Of a stretch of 64,000 nucleotides of DNA, positions 25,802 through 36,030 are shown one piece after another (within the stretch, counting starts at the first letter, position 1; each line of letters opens with the position of its first letter). Origin of the DNA: Sapria himalayana (lineage: Eukaryota > Streptophyta > Magnoliopsida > Malpighiales > Rafflesiaceae); NCBI GenBank assembly GCA_029783825.1, contig JAREIK010005321.1:1-64000 (forward strand). The letters are read 5' to 3'. The notes beneath the pieces were generated by a model that saw only the letters and a list, made by a program, of their open reading frames with translations, was not told the origin of the DNA and ran no database searches. The translations under genes were made by a program, and so were the position numbers.

Positions 25802-26322
25802 TAGATGTGTCAATCGGGCCGGGCCGGGCCGGCCCTGCACGAGAAAAAACCGTGCTCGGGCCTGGGTTAGGCACGAGCCGTGCTGTGTCGTGCCGTGCCT
25901 GGCCCGTGCCGTGCCTGACCCGGCACGGTTTGGCCCGTGGCACGGCACACCGGCACGGGTTCGTCCTGTGCCGGTGTCACTCGAGTGGTCGAGCATACTG
26001 CCTACAGGGCACAAGCTACCCGTCGAAAGACCCACACCAAGACCCTCCCGCAAAAAAGACCACGGGTCGGGTCTGATTGGACCCGACCCTCGGTCCCACT
26101 TCCACGAGGCCCGAAGCCCCGAACCGATCTAGATCGCCTATTCCCCCAACGAGAAAAAAAATAAAAAATAATAAAAATATATATTTTTAGCCGTTGGATT
26201 CGCCTCCAACGGCTAGGCGGCAGAATACAACGGTCCTCATGATTCTGCCCCCTAAAAAATTAATAAGAATTCAAAAAAATAAAAAAAAATATCTTTTTTA
26301 TAAAAAATTAATATCTTTAATC

Positions 26323-26425
26323 TATAAATTATACCCCCCTCCCCTTAACATTTATGTTTTTCAAAAACATAAATTCTCTCAAATCATTCTATTTCTCTCT
26401 CAAAAATCTTGCTTCTCTCTCTCGG
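26323..26425 (+). promoter_or_regulatory. Putative hAT core promoter and CT-rich leader (copy E)
   Basis: TATAAA at 26323, then a C-rich stretch (ACCCCCCTCCCC) and repeated CTCTC motifs. The arrangement matches copy C at 37251 (TATAAAA, then CTCCCCTCCTC and CTCTCTCTC). Position and conservation suggest a transposase promoter with pyrimidine-rich leader. Confidence 0.55.
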
Positions 26426-26689
26426 GCCTCGTGATTTTGGCATTCGGCTTGGATTTTCGTGAATCTCGACTTAAGTTTTGAACATTAGAGCTTGACTGTG
26501 GTGCACCGTGCACGTGACCGACCTCACTGGTTTTACCGGGTAATTTATTTTATGGTTTTTTTAACTCTCTCTAGTTTCTCTCTCTAGACCAAAATTAAGA
26601 AAAATAAAAATCATAAAAAATGATAAATACAACTAAAACATATTTAAATTTAGAAAATGAAAATATTACACAGAGGTCTGAGGTTGCTA

Positions 26690-26910
26690 AAACTTTAGTT
26701 TCTCCATTCGTCTCAACCCAAACTTCTAAAAAATAAAAAACTAGGAGGACTTCTGTAGTTTGGACTCATTTTAATATAATAACACAAAAAATATTGGGGA
26801 TAATGAACAAGAAATGACACAGTGCAAATATTTTATGGGACTTTTAACATGTAAGAGTTCGTTTGGGACTGGGCACCTAAAATGACATGCCGAATTATGC
26901 ACCAATCATC
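26690..26910 (+). pseudogene. hAT transposase N-terminal fragment (BED zinc finger)
   Basis: The frame reads SVVWTHFN at about 26752-26775, then CKYFMG (26823) and GTGHLK followed by a stop and HAELC (about 26865-26900). This is the BED-finger pattern of aromatic residue, CxxC, then GTxxLxxHxxxC, with the second Cys of CxxC changed to Phe and a stop before HAELC. BED fingers bind transposon ends. No later transposase domain follows within this element. Confidence 0.8.
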
Positions 26911-27036
26911 CATTATGCTCAAGGACTGGGCACTAAAGTAGACTACTGGCCAGGCCTAGCCCGAGCGGGCCCTGCACGGCACGGCACTGCCTGTCGTGCC
27001 TTCGAGCAATGCCGGGCTCGGCTTTTTTAAACCATG

Positions 27037-27051
27037 TCGTGCCCGGCACGA
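27037..27051. repeat. Right-end palindrome of inner hAT
   Basis: TCGTGCC, central C, GGCACGA; perfect 7-bp arms centred 70 bp from the right terminus at 27114. Confidence 0.8.
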
Positions 27052-27114
27052 AAGCATGCTCGTGCTCCAAAAAACGAGGCGGGCCGGCCCAACCCGGCCC
27101 GTTTGACACCTCTA

Positions 27115-27122
27115 GGTTTTTG
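27115..27122. repeat. Target site duplication of inner hAT, right
   Basis: GGTTTTTG directly after ACACCTCTA, identical to 25794-25801. Confidence 0.93.
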
Positions 27123-27287
27123 GCCCGACCCCAAACCAAACCAAACCTAGCCAAACCCGGCAGATTCGTGCCGCGCGCCCATGCCGGGCTGACCTCCACA
27201 GAACAATGTCTGTCCCAGCAAGGTAGCACGCTCAGGCCGGCTAAAACCATGCAGGGCTGGCCCGGCACGGCCTGTTTGATACCTCTT

Positions 27288-27295
27288 TTGCCAAT
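27288..27295. repeat. Target site duplication of outer hAT, right
   Basis: TTGCCAAT, identical to 25395-25402. Removing the two elements joins 25402 to 27296 cleanly. Confidence 0.9.
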
Positions 27296-28296
27296 GAAGA
27301 GATTTGAGCATTTCAATTAGGGATCTGCCTTTTTGGAATTCTCTTCCCGCTAATATTCTATGGATGCTATAAAAACACTTTTAGAAAATAGATCTTCTCT
27401 TTGGAGATGTAGGACTGATAAGGTTTCTTTGGCAGAATTTTTCATTGACTTTGGTGATTAAGTAAACACATACAACTTATAGCAGGAGACGATCCACATC
27501 AGCAAGAGATAATGACTTTCCAGAACACTCAAATGATGGCACTGTTATCTCTCAGTCACCACCTGCCCCTCCTGCACCATCAAAACAACTTAGAAATCTG
27601 AACATCAACATGCTGGTAATGCAGCAGCAGCAGCTTGTTTTTCAGTGTCAGGGTAATTTCCCTAGGCATGGAGAAGTGATTGCAAGTGGAGTCTCCTCAA
27701 TTAGCTCTTAAGTGTCAGCCAGAGCCTTCCTGAAAGTGTGCAGATAGATCTTATTAGGGCGGATGAATCAACCTCACCCATATTCTGCGAATCTTTCCAC
27801 TAGAAGAAGTAGGAGCAATCCCTGTTCTTCACAGAGGCGTAATGTGCCGATGCCATCAGATGCATTTTATCAGGACTTCACGCCAGTGTTCTCTGATGGA
27901 CATTGTCTGTAAAATGATGATGAAACTGCCAAAACTGAATCATCCATATGTATTTCGTGTGGTACCATTTAAACAACTAAAACATCACTTTCTGGGGATG
28001 AGCTCTGCACTAACAAATCAAGCTTAAATTCTTGGCAAGAAGATAGCAGCTACTCTATTGAGGTTTAGTTGCAGCTAAATCGCAGCAGAAAATTTTAAAT
28101 TTTTAATTTGCAATCAGTACATGAACATCATCAACTATACTATTCTCAGAATTGAGGAGACTTTCAGCAAGCTGTCTACCTGATAATGAAATAACACATG
28201 AGAACAGATTGCATTTTTATCTGAATTGAATGGCAGTGAACATCGTCTTGTCCACTGTGATTTGGATTACTTGCAAATATATTCATGAACTCTTAT
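27296..28296 (+). pseudogene. Gene-like but broken segment of unknown origin
   Basis: This stretch has more balanced composition than its surroundings and short peptide-like frames. One starts MDAIKTLLENRSSLWRCRTD at 27362. Another contains SARDNDFPEHSNDG and QSPPAPPAPSKQL with four consecutive glutamines (about 27480-27710) and ends at a TAA near 27710. A third holds PSDAFYQDFTPVFSDG and GDELCTNKSSLNSW (about 27850-28070). Frames change between these blocks and stops intervene. It could be exons and introns of a decayed host gene, a gene fragment captured by a transposon, or a processed copy. I do not recognise the family. The outer hAT lies immediately upstream. Confidence 0.4.
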
Positions 28297-28440
28297 CAAA
28301 ATTGTAATTGGAACTGGCAATACTGATTCCACCTTTTCAAAGTATCCATTGAAGTTCAAATTATCATATTCAGATGTTGAATATTTTCATGACATTGATC
28401 ATAATACGGTACATATTGTCATGTTATCAACTAATAATAG
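28297..28440 (+). repeat. Direct repeat flanking copia 1, left copy
   Basis: About 140 bp (AAAATTGTAATTGGAACTGG onward) that end at the first base of the left LTR. A diverged copy starts immediately after the right LTR at 32823. This is far longer than a normal 5-bp retroelement target duplication. Confidence 0.85.
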
Positions 28441-28656
28441 TGTTACAAAAGGAATAGGTGGAACTCATCTAGCCCACATTAGAAATTCATTTGGGATTTC
28501 CAGATTTTTTTTTCTATAAAAGAAAATTCCCCCTTATTAGAGAATAATCCCCAAAACCCTCAATTTCCTTGTATATGTATTTTGTTTATTATGTATTTAT
28601 TGTCTTAGAATTGAATTTTTTATTTTTTAAATTATTACGACTTTTATTTTATAACA
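28441..28656 (+). repeat. Left LTR of copia 1
   Basis: 216 bp, starts TGTTAC and ends ATAACA (TG...CA). It aligns with 32609-32822 through blocks such as TTTGGGATTTCC, AATC(A/C)CCAAAA and TATTTATTGTCTTAG. CTATAAAAGA near 28516 is a plausible TATA box. Confidence 0.92.
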
Positions 28657-28671
28657 GTGATATCAGATAGA
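28657..28671 (+). other. Degenerate tRNA-iMet primer-binding site of copia 1
   Basis: TGATATCAGATAGA directly after the LTR resembles TGGTATCAGAGC, the sequence complementary to the 3' end of initiator Met tRNA used by plant LTR elements. Confidence 0.65.
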
Positions 28672-28959
28672 GATTAGTTAGTAATTTTTATAGTTAATAC
28701 ATGTCCAGAAAATTTATGTTAAAAGAATGACAAGAATCTCAAGGTATGTGATTTTTAAGAATATATTGCATCATTCCACTTACCTGATAACTTTTTTGGT
28801 ATATGGCAATTATTATTATTATTCTCAATTTACTATTCATCATAAAAATAAAATATGATAATAAAAAAATTTAATAGATATAATTTTTCATCATGAAAAA
28901 TAAAAATTAATATAATTTTGAGGAATGATAATTACATAAATACAATTTGAAAAAAATAA

Positions 28960-29600
28960 CCAGAATTCCTAGAGATAAGTAGAATGAAATAAATGATAAT
29001 GCGGTCACTGATCGCCATTTGGCACTTGCTGATGAAGTATTGTTTAGTATGACAAAAAAAAAATACGACAAAAAATTTGAGAAACTCTCACAAGATTATA
29101 CGAGACAAAATCACTTCACAACAAGATCTTCTTAAAAAGAATACTTCATACTCTGCAAAGGATGAAATCTATTATGATAACTGACATTATTAACACTCTG
29201 AATACTCTATTTTATCAACTTACTATGTTGAGTTATAAAATAGAAGAATTTGAACAAGCTGAAGTTTTACTTCGGAGTTTATAATATTTGTATTATCAAC
29301 GCGTTATCAATATGACGAATGGTACTTTGATAGATAATTTATCTTCAATAATATTACCTTTACCTTCTTAGAAGAAGAAAGCAAGTGCAAAAATAAAAAA
29401 AAAATAAATATACAAATACACAGCAAGTAGATACCATGAAAGTGATATGAGTGAAATCAATAGAGCATGACCCTAGTAGGAGTTAGATATTATGATAGAT
29501 GAAAATCTAGAAGTAAAAAAAATATTAAGTATTATAACTATAACAAGAAATAACACTTCAAAAGAAATTTTTGATTTAAGAAAAAAATATAAATGATAAG
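28960..29600 (+). pseudogene. copia 1 gag remnant
   Basis: A HLALADEVLFSM-type segment near 29020, then a YDKKFEKLSQDYT-like and a LNKLKFYF-type block, fit the UBN2/gag domain of plant copia elements. TNGTLIDNL follows near 29315 and the region ends in a Lys-rich part. A CCHC knuckle is no longer readable. Several stops and frameshifts occur. Gag would form the nucleocapsid of the retrotransposon particle. Confidence 0.7.
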
Positions 29601-29689
29601 TTATCAAATACTAAAGAAAATATTACAAGTATCAATAATGATGACAATATTTTATTTAGTAAGATAACAACGACAGTTGAAAGTATAAA

Positions 29690-30060
29690 GTAATTTGGTG
29701 ATATATGGTTGCTAAGCTCAGGAACATCGTGGCATATGGCATCTCATAGAGATTAGTTTCAAAAATATAAACTAATCTCAGGAAAGTCTGTGTACATGAG
29801 AGATAATCAAGCTTTGAATATTGAAGTATTATTACTATCAAAATAAAAATATTTAATAGTATGATTCATGTAATTCACGAGGTTAGACATGTGATGGACT
29901 TAAAGAAAAATTTATTATCTTTGAAACAAATTAATAGTCTTGGATGTAAAATTCTTATTGAGGATAGGACTATAAAAATTATGATAAATATATTTGTAGT
30001 AATAAAAAAAGAAAAGATCATAACAAATTTATTCAAACTTAAAAGAAAAATATTATAGAA
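29690..30060 (+). pseudogene. copia 1 protease/pre-integrase remnant
   Basis: DIWLLSSGTSWHM (about 29700) resembles the protease active-site region WxLDSGAxxHM, with the catalytic Asp of DSG changed to Ser. The open frame 29861-30058 contains VRHVMDLKKNLLSLKQINSL, the conserved V...P.L..NLLSL..L...G block of the copia pre-integrase domain. Stops separate the parts. Confidence 0.82.
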
Positions 30061-30219
30061 AGTTTATACGTGTATTGGATCAATTAGCAAAGAAGAAAAA
30101 TTAATGATGATATGAATCTCAAACTAGACCACATATTATAATAAGGTTTGAAATTTCTCTAACAAAAGGCTACTTCCGGACTCAAATAAGTAAATTTAGT
30201 TTTTTTGTGAGCATCGTGT

Positions 30220-30780
30220 CATAGGTAAGCAGAATAGATTGCCATTTATTAGATCAATTTTAAAACATAAAAATATTCTCAAGGAGCAAATTATTTTATA
30301 TCCTTCATTGACGAATACTCAAGGAGATGTTTGGTGTATTCAATCAAAAAAATCAGATATATTTTAATTTTTAATTATTTTAAAGCACGAATGAAACTTA
30401 AATCTGAGAAAATATTTAAATATTTACGAATAGATAATAGAAGCGAGTATATAGATAGTGAGTTTTTGATCTTTATAAGCAAGAAGATATCAAATAATAG
30501 TTCACAATCACATACACACCACAATAAAATAGAGTAGCAAAATATTTGAACAGAACTCTTACAAAATAAATGAGAATAATGTTGAGGACTATAAGGCTAC
30601 CTAACTTTTTTGGGCATAAGTAGCTAGGACTACATGTTATATGATACTAATGAAGATGTGGACGAGTGAGTCAATAGATTACTCTATTTTATATTTTTTT
30701 GATTGTCCTGCATATGTGATGTACAACACTCAAGAAGAATAAAGTTCGATCTAAACTCCCAAATATATATATTCTTAGGC
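30220..30780 (+). pseudogene. copia 1 integrase remnant
   Basis: GDVWCIQSKKSDIF followed by ILKHE corresponds to the DDYSRxxWVYPIKxKSDVF region of copia integrases, with the first part lost. The frame 30331-30537 carries KARMKLKSEKIFKYLRIDNR, matching the second catalytic Asp block (LRxDNGGEY), and ends near SHTHHNK, the analogue of HTPQQNG. Functional integrase inserts the cDNA into chromosomes. Frameshifts and stops abolish function. Confidence 0.82.
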
Positions 30781-31214
30781 TATGTTGAAGAAGTGTAGGG
30801 GTATCGCCTGTGGGAGCCCACTATCTACAAGATAATTATCAACATAGATTTAATTTTTATAGAAAATCAAAGAATTAATGATAATAGTAAATTAAAAAAA
30901 ATTTAGAAGTATTCACTGTACAAGTAGAAAATAATCAGAGACAAGATATTCCAATATCAATGAGAAAAGAATCAGAGCATGAAGCATGAGAGAAAGTCGA
31001 ATCTGAGGCTCAAGAAATTAATCGGCCAACTCATGATAGAAAGACGTTAAGTTGTCACTCATAGTATGTTACGAGGTGCAATATTTCAAAAGCAAGCTCT
31101 ACAGAAGAACATAACTTAGAAACTGATATTATAACCACTTGAAATAAAATCTTTGATAACAAATAAATTTACAAGATAAAACAATATAACAATAATCAAG
31201 TAGAATAATATCGT

Positions 31215-31910
31215 GCAAAATTGATGGTAAGGATATGTGCCCAAAAGAAAATATTGATTTTAATGAAATTTTTTCTCTGATAATTCATCTTACAATAATT
31301 AGAGTAGTAAGGACTCTATATACTATATTTGATTTATATTTGAAGCAGTTGGATGTTAAAATTTCTTTGTTTCATGAAAAATTAAACAAAATTATATGTT
31401 CTAACCAAAAAATTTGTTAAAATTAATAAGAAAACATAGATTATAAGTTGAACAAATCTCTATACGATATAAAACAAGCATTGAGATGTTGATATAAGAA
31501 GTTTAATTACTTCATCATTAGTCTTAGGCATAATAGACTCAATTCAGACCATTGTACGTACTACAAGAAGTTTGAAAATAATAATTTCATTATTTTATTA
31601 TTATGCGTGAATGAAATGTTGATAGAAGGCTCAAGCAAATGTATAATCCAAAAATTAAAGACACAATTGGAAAGAAGTCCGATATGAAGGACTTAAAACT
31701 AAACAAACAAATTCTAGATATACAAATTTACTGAGATAGAAATAACAGGAAGATTTGCCTTTTGCAATAAAATTATTTTAACAAGATCTTACAGCACTTC
31801 AAGTTGCAAGGTAGTAAGCCAGTTTCTACCCATCTTTTTGTTAATTTTAAATTATCATCAAGTATGTGTCCTAGCTCTGAAGAAGATGGGAGAAAGATAT
31901 CTTGAGTGTC
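31215..31910 (+). pseudogene. copia 1 reverse transcriptase remnant
   Basis: The open frame 31235-31420 (ENIDFNEIFSLIIHLTIIRV, then QLDVKISLFHEKL) matches the GIDFxEIFSPVVRxTxIR and QLDVKTAFLHGxL blocks. NKSLYDIKQALRCWYKKF follows near 31450. The catalytic YVDD box is changed to CVNE (31604-31615), so polymerase activity is lost even apart from the stops. A downstream NKIILTRSYS-like segment and SSSMCPSSEEDG (about 31860) complete the domain. Confidence 0.88.
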
Positions 31911-32029
31911 AAGTGCATCAGTAGTAGAAAATTTAATATTCACAATAATTTATACAAGAGCATACGTTGCACAAGCATTGAAAGTGATTGATCAATTAAT
32001 AGCAAATCCTAACATAGAACATTGAAATA

Positions 32030-32560
32030 ATGTGAAGAGAATCCTCAGATATCTAAAAAGAAATCTCAAATATTGCATTATGTTATGAATATTCTGACCT
32101 TATTGTCAGCGGTTATGTTGATGTAGATTTTACTAGATATATTGATAATAACAAGTCAACCATAAACTATATTTTTACTCTTGTTGGATGATCTGTAAGT
32201 TGAGTTTCAAAGTTACAGACTATTTTATATACTTCTACGACAGAAGTAAAATATGTTACAGCTACACAAGCCAATAAAAAAATAATATGGTTGCAGATAC
32301 TATTAGAAGAACTTGAACACAAATAAAATAAAGTTATTATATTTTGTGATAGTCAAAGTGATCTAAACTTAGTAAAAAATCAATATTTCACTTTAAAAAC
32401 AAAATACATCAAGATACAATATAATTTTTATGAGAGAAAATTGAATAAGAAAGTATAGATAAGCAAAAGATTCATAAAAATAAAAACATAACAGATGTTT
32501 TGACCAAATTGATCAATACTGATAAGTTTGAATGGTATATAACTTCATGTAACTTAGCAT
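32030..32560 (+). pseudogene. copia 1 RNase H remnant
   Basis: KRILRYLKRNLKYCIM, SGYVDVDFTRYIDNNKSTIN, TTEVKYVTATQANKKIIW and FCDSQSDLNLVKN (32040-32390) follow the RNase H order of copia elements. The second block keeps the VDxDF acidic core and the third the TTEAEY-type region with Glu to Val/Lys changes. The frame breaks between blocks. A region ending NADVLTKLI-like (about 32500) corresponds to the polyprotein C-terminus. Confidence 0.85.
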
Positions 32561-32608
32561 CAATGAAACAAGTATTAACAAGTAAAAAAAGTGATTTCAA
32601 GTAATAAA

Positions 32609-32822
32609 TATTACGGAAAAATTAGGTGAAGCTCACCTAGCCACATCAAAAATCTCTTTGGGATTTCCTAATTTGATTTTCTATAAAATATGGTTCCTCA
32701 TCCTTTAAGAATCATCCCCAAAAACCTCAATTTCCTGTTACGAGTATTTTGCTTATTGGTATTTATTGTCTTAGGAATGAGTTTTTTATTTTTAAATTAT
32801 TACGAGTTTATTTTATTTGATA
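32609..32822 (+). repeat. Right LTR of copia 1
   Basis: About 214 bp aligned with 28441-28656. The terminal TG has become TA and the terminal CA is lost. CTATAAAATATGG near 32680 is the counterpart of the left LTR TATA box. Confidence 0.9.
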
Positions 32823-32965
32823 AAAATTATAAATGCAACTAGCAATGCTGATTACACCTTTTTAGAGTATCCATTGAATTTCAAAATATCATATTTAGAT
32901 TTTGAATATTATCACATCATTGATCATAATATGCTATATATACCATGTTTCAATCAACAAATTGT
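32823..32965 (+). repeat. Direct repeat flanking copia 1, right copy
   Basis: Begins AAAATTATAAATGCAACTAG and aligns with 28297-28440 for its full length (shared TATCCATTGAA, TTGATCATAATA blocks). Confidence 0.85.
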
Positions 32966-33479
32966 AAGTTTAGCAGAGCCTTTTTCCATTAGGATAGTGT
33001 TCTGACTTATTATAGTGTCAAACTTTATAATTTGGGATACAATCCCTAAGACTCGTTGGATGATTGTTTTCGTCCAATAGAGTATTTAATAACTATACGG
33101 ATTATACAAGTAGTAAAGATTAACAATCCAAATATCAATTTCACATAAATTATATTGACAACTTGACCAACCAATAGTGAATTTACTATTTAAATTGAGT
33201 AAATAAACTTGAATTTCAAACAGATACTTAATTTATATGAATAGCTCACTTTCTAATGTATGATGAAATTTTTTTAGTATTTACGTAATATTATACTTGA
33301 TTTTAATACAAAAAAATAGATTGATGTAAAAATACTCTAATACTCTATTAGCATATAATATAATTTTTATTTTTAGATTATCACAAAAAATAATGGTTCA
33401 CAATATCGGTTGACTCTCATGTTGCTAAATTGAAGTGACAATATATAAACATCATATAAATTGATGTGACAATCATCTT

Positions 33480-35450
33480 AAACATTGAGTGTTTCCATCA
33501 ACATACATAAAAAACAAAAAAAATTACAATACTCTAATCATGTTGGTACGTACAAGTTTAAAACATCAAACTTTAAAAAAATAACATGAAACATCTTCAA
33601 GATCATATTAAAGATGTCACTTTGTTATCATATTGTCTAAATATATTATAGTGATAGTCTCATCTCGGACCTTCTCACTGAGAAAAAAATTGTTAATCTC
33701 GATATGTTTTGTTAATTCATGAAATATTAAATTTGAGATCATATATTTCATTGTCGGACTATCACAAAAAAAAAAAAAAATGAATATTTTATCTTGTCAA
33801 ATAAGTGTTAAATTCAGATTATTTCTCAAATAATGGTCATCATTGCTATGAATTCTATTTTTAAATTAAATCTCAAGAATAAGTATTTATCTTTTACTTG
33901 TCTAAAAGACAAGATTACCACCAAAAAAAGTACAAAACTTTGTGTTCAATCTCCTCTCGATAAAAGCTGATGCCTGTAAATGTCTGACTAACTACGAATA
34001 CTTCTAATTACTAAAAGAAATCACAAACCTAATAGACTACTTTATATACCTTAGTATACAAAAACTTATGTTTAGGTGAACATGAATCTACCATAGGTCC
34101 ACAAAAAACTTAGAAATAACTAACTATATTAATTTTTTATAATATATTTAGTCGAGTAATAATTAGATAGTTAATCTTTCATATGATTCTCTTATGAGTA
34201 GTATATTCAATTATAAGGATCACAGCAAAAGTAAAATTGATATTTACATTGATAGGTATAACTATTTGATTAGAACCCAAAAGTCAAACTCATATAATAA
34301 TACCAAGCGCTTACTTTCTCTATGACAAGGCAATACCTCTTCTTGAGTAAGCAACCTATATATCAAGAAAAAATATGAATCTCGCAAGATCCTTCATTAA
34401 GAACTATGACTAAAGATACTTATTAAATTAGTGATTCATAAGTTATCATCTTATTATCAAAATATCATATACATACACAATAAGCAAAAAACATTCTTTC
34501 ATTCGAGCTCCTCCAGATAAACAAAAAAAAATTATAACATATCAATGTAAAAAGGTGGCAAATGAGTCATGTCGGCCCAATTTTGAAAACAGGCCATGTC
34601 ATGCCGGTATGCCTCTAAAAGAGGACAATCCAACATGGCTCATACCGAGCCACGGGTAGGTTAGGTCCAAGCTAGGCTAGTTCAAGTCTAGATTAGCTTG
34701 GTTTGGTCACCTGGGTCAAAACCAACCCACACAAGCCACGTGTTGAGTCATGTCATGCCTCATATTTTGTGGCATGTTGTTTAGAAACCCTAGCTTGACA
34801 CTAGATGATCCAGGTTCCAAGCTAGCTCATAGCCCACACTGGCTGCACGCATAATTCTAATTGAGTAGGGATGACCCGACCTATTTTCCACCACTGTGAA
34901 TCAAAATGAGGTGAATATTTATTAAAATATCACAAATCAATCTAAAAATAGCTATTAAATGAGGTGAATATTTAGTCAATAAAATTTTCTGCAATCTAAA
35001 AACTATTTGATTATATTACTCTAAATCCAAATTGCTACTCTATACCTTATCAAGGTTACCATGAAAAAGAAATTTTCTTCATATCTAACTGGTGTATCCT
35101 CTATCATTGAGATGTTATAAAAATGAAAATTCACATGGATATTATCTTAGCCATTATAGAGAATATTATTATAATTCATACTAAATATCTAAGAAAATTT
35201 CCTCAGTATAAGCCTCATCTTAAGACAATCTACCTTTCCTTCTATATATGATATCCCGGCCATATCTTCACAGTGAACATTTATCTATAGCAAATGACAA
35301 CTTTCCCATACTTCATGACACTAATACCCAAATCACATTGGAGTGAATAATATTTATCTCTTCCAATATGGTATTACACTATTATATGTAAGATAGTACC
35401 TCATGATTAGACTTGAGTATTCTAATACTATCAAAAAAATATTAACAAAA
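33480..35450 (-). pseudogene. Antisense copia 2 remnant (RT and RNase H), interrupted
   Basis: Read on the minus strand from high to low coordinates: a weak RT start (GRLSQDEAYTEEIFLD-like, about 35220); then, beyond an inserted GC-rich element, YSRRGIAL with MKDL-type context (about 34370), INVNINFTFA (about 34245), VLYFFWW/GGNLVF (about 33910), CDSPTMKYMISNLIFHELTK continuing into HIEINNFF (about 33690-33770), and a tail ending near 33530 with an LVRTN segment. This is the RT to RNase H to C-terminus order of a copia polyprotein of a different lineage from copia 1. Many stops and frameshifts occur. LTRs were not found. Confidence 0.78.
34554..34892. mobile_element. Short hAT-like element inside copia 2
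   Basis: About 340 bp of GC-richer sequence with inverted ends: GGTGGCAAATGAGTCATGTC at the left and GGTGGAAAATAGGTCGGGTC (minus strand) at the right. The ends resemble the GGTGTCAAA/GGTGGCAAG termini of the window's hAT copies. It separates two parts of copia 2. No 8-bp target duplication could be confirmed. Confidence 0.6.
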
Positions 35451-36030
35451 AAAAATAAAAAATATGTTTATGACAATAGATGTGAGATTGAGTGCTAAGT
35501 ACAACTTATTTATCTCTTTCAGATAGTGATCACATGGTAAAAACCAGAAGAATTAGATACTAGATCATCTGCTCCTCGATAAACTCTTCTCTAATATGAG
35601 TAGGTTGTGTATGTCTCCTCCTACTAGCATAGGTCATAAATCCTCGATGGTCAAGTCTCCTAATCTCTACTCATCATGGATCTACACTAAAGTAGACTTA
35701 TAAGTTACTATATCATCTGAACTAAAGTGCGATTCCTCTTCTGGAAAACCTTGATCTCTCAAAAATTATCAAATTTTGTACATATTGATACATAAGATAG
35801 TTTCATAAGAATATTATCATAATATGAATAAATAAATTCAAAATTAGAAGATGAGTGACTATATATAATAGCTAAAAATCCAAGTGAGATTAATGAAAAG
35901 TTAGAAAAAATAACAGATTCAAATATACCTTTTGGACTTTTACTCATCAAGGATCACTAAAAATACCTCATACTTAAACAAAATAATATCAGTACTCATT
36001 TAAATTATATCAATCTCGTGTAAAAATACA

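Larger units (their letters stand above)
25802..27114 (+). mobile_element. Inner hAT element (copy E), internally deleted
   Basis: 1313 bp, from TAGATGTGTCAATCGGGCC to an end that reads TAGAGGTGTCAAACGGGCC on the minus strand, with perfect 8-bp target duplications. It retains GC-rich ends, a TATA plus CT-rich leader and the BED-finger part of the transposase, but lacks the catalytic core and dimerisation region. It is therefore a deletion derivative that would have depended on another transposase. It inserted into the outer hAT after that element had landed. Confidence 0.93.
25403..27287. mobile_element. Outer hAT-type non-autonomous element, host of a nested hAT
   Basis: The left end is TAGATGTGTCAACATGGCCC. 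The right end read on the minus strand is AAGAGGTATCAAACAGGCC. Both are flanked by the octamer TTGCCAAT. Without the nested element and its extra target duplication it is about 560 bp and GC-rich, with no coding capacity. A perfect 9-bp palindrome with a one-base centre (25484-25502) lies 90 bp from the left end. Overlapping open frames on both strands reflect GC-rich subterminal repeats and are not genes. Confidence 0.9.
28441..32822 (+). mobile_element. Ty1/copia retrotransposon 1, decayed, both LTRs present
   Basis: About 4.4 kb: left LTR, degenerate tRNA-iMet primer site, gag, protease/pre-integrase region, integrase, reverse transcriptase and RNase H in that order (the copia order), then right LTR. 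All coding segments are full of stops. The LTRs are clearly diverged, so the insertion is old. No 5-bp target duplication was found; instead, 140-bp repeats flank it. Confidence 0.93.

Noticed and set aside
25361..26164. Overlapping open frames on both strands with Arg/Pro/His-rich peptides
   Set aside because: They coincide with GC-rich hAT subterminal repeats, where stop codons are rare on both strands.
26933..27320. Frames of 103-127 codons on both strands
   Set aside because: They cover the right ends of the nested hAT elements, so are the same GC-rich artefact.
34546..34900. 8-bp target duplication around the short hAT-like element
   Set aside because: Flanking octamers do not match in any reasonable register.
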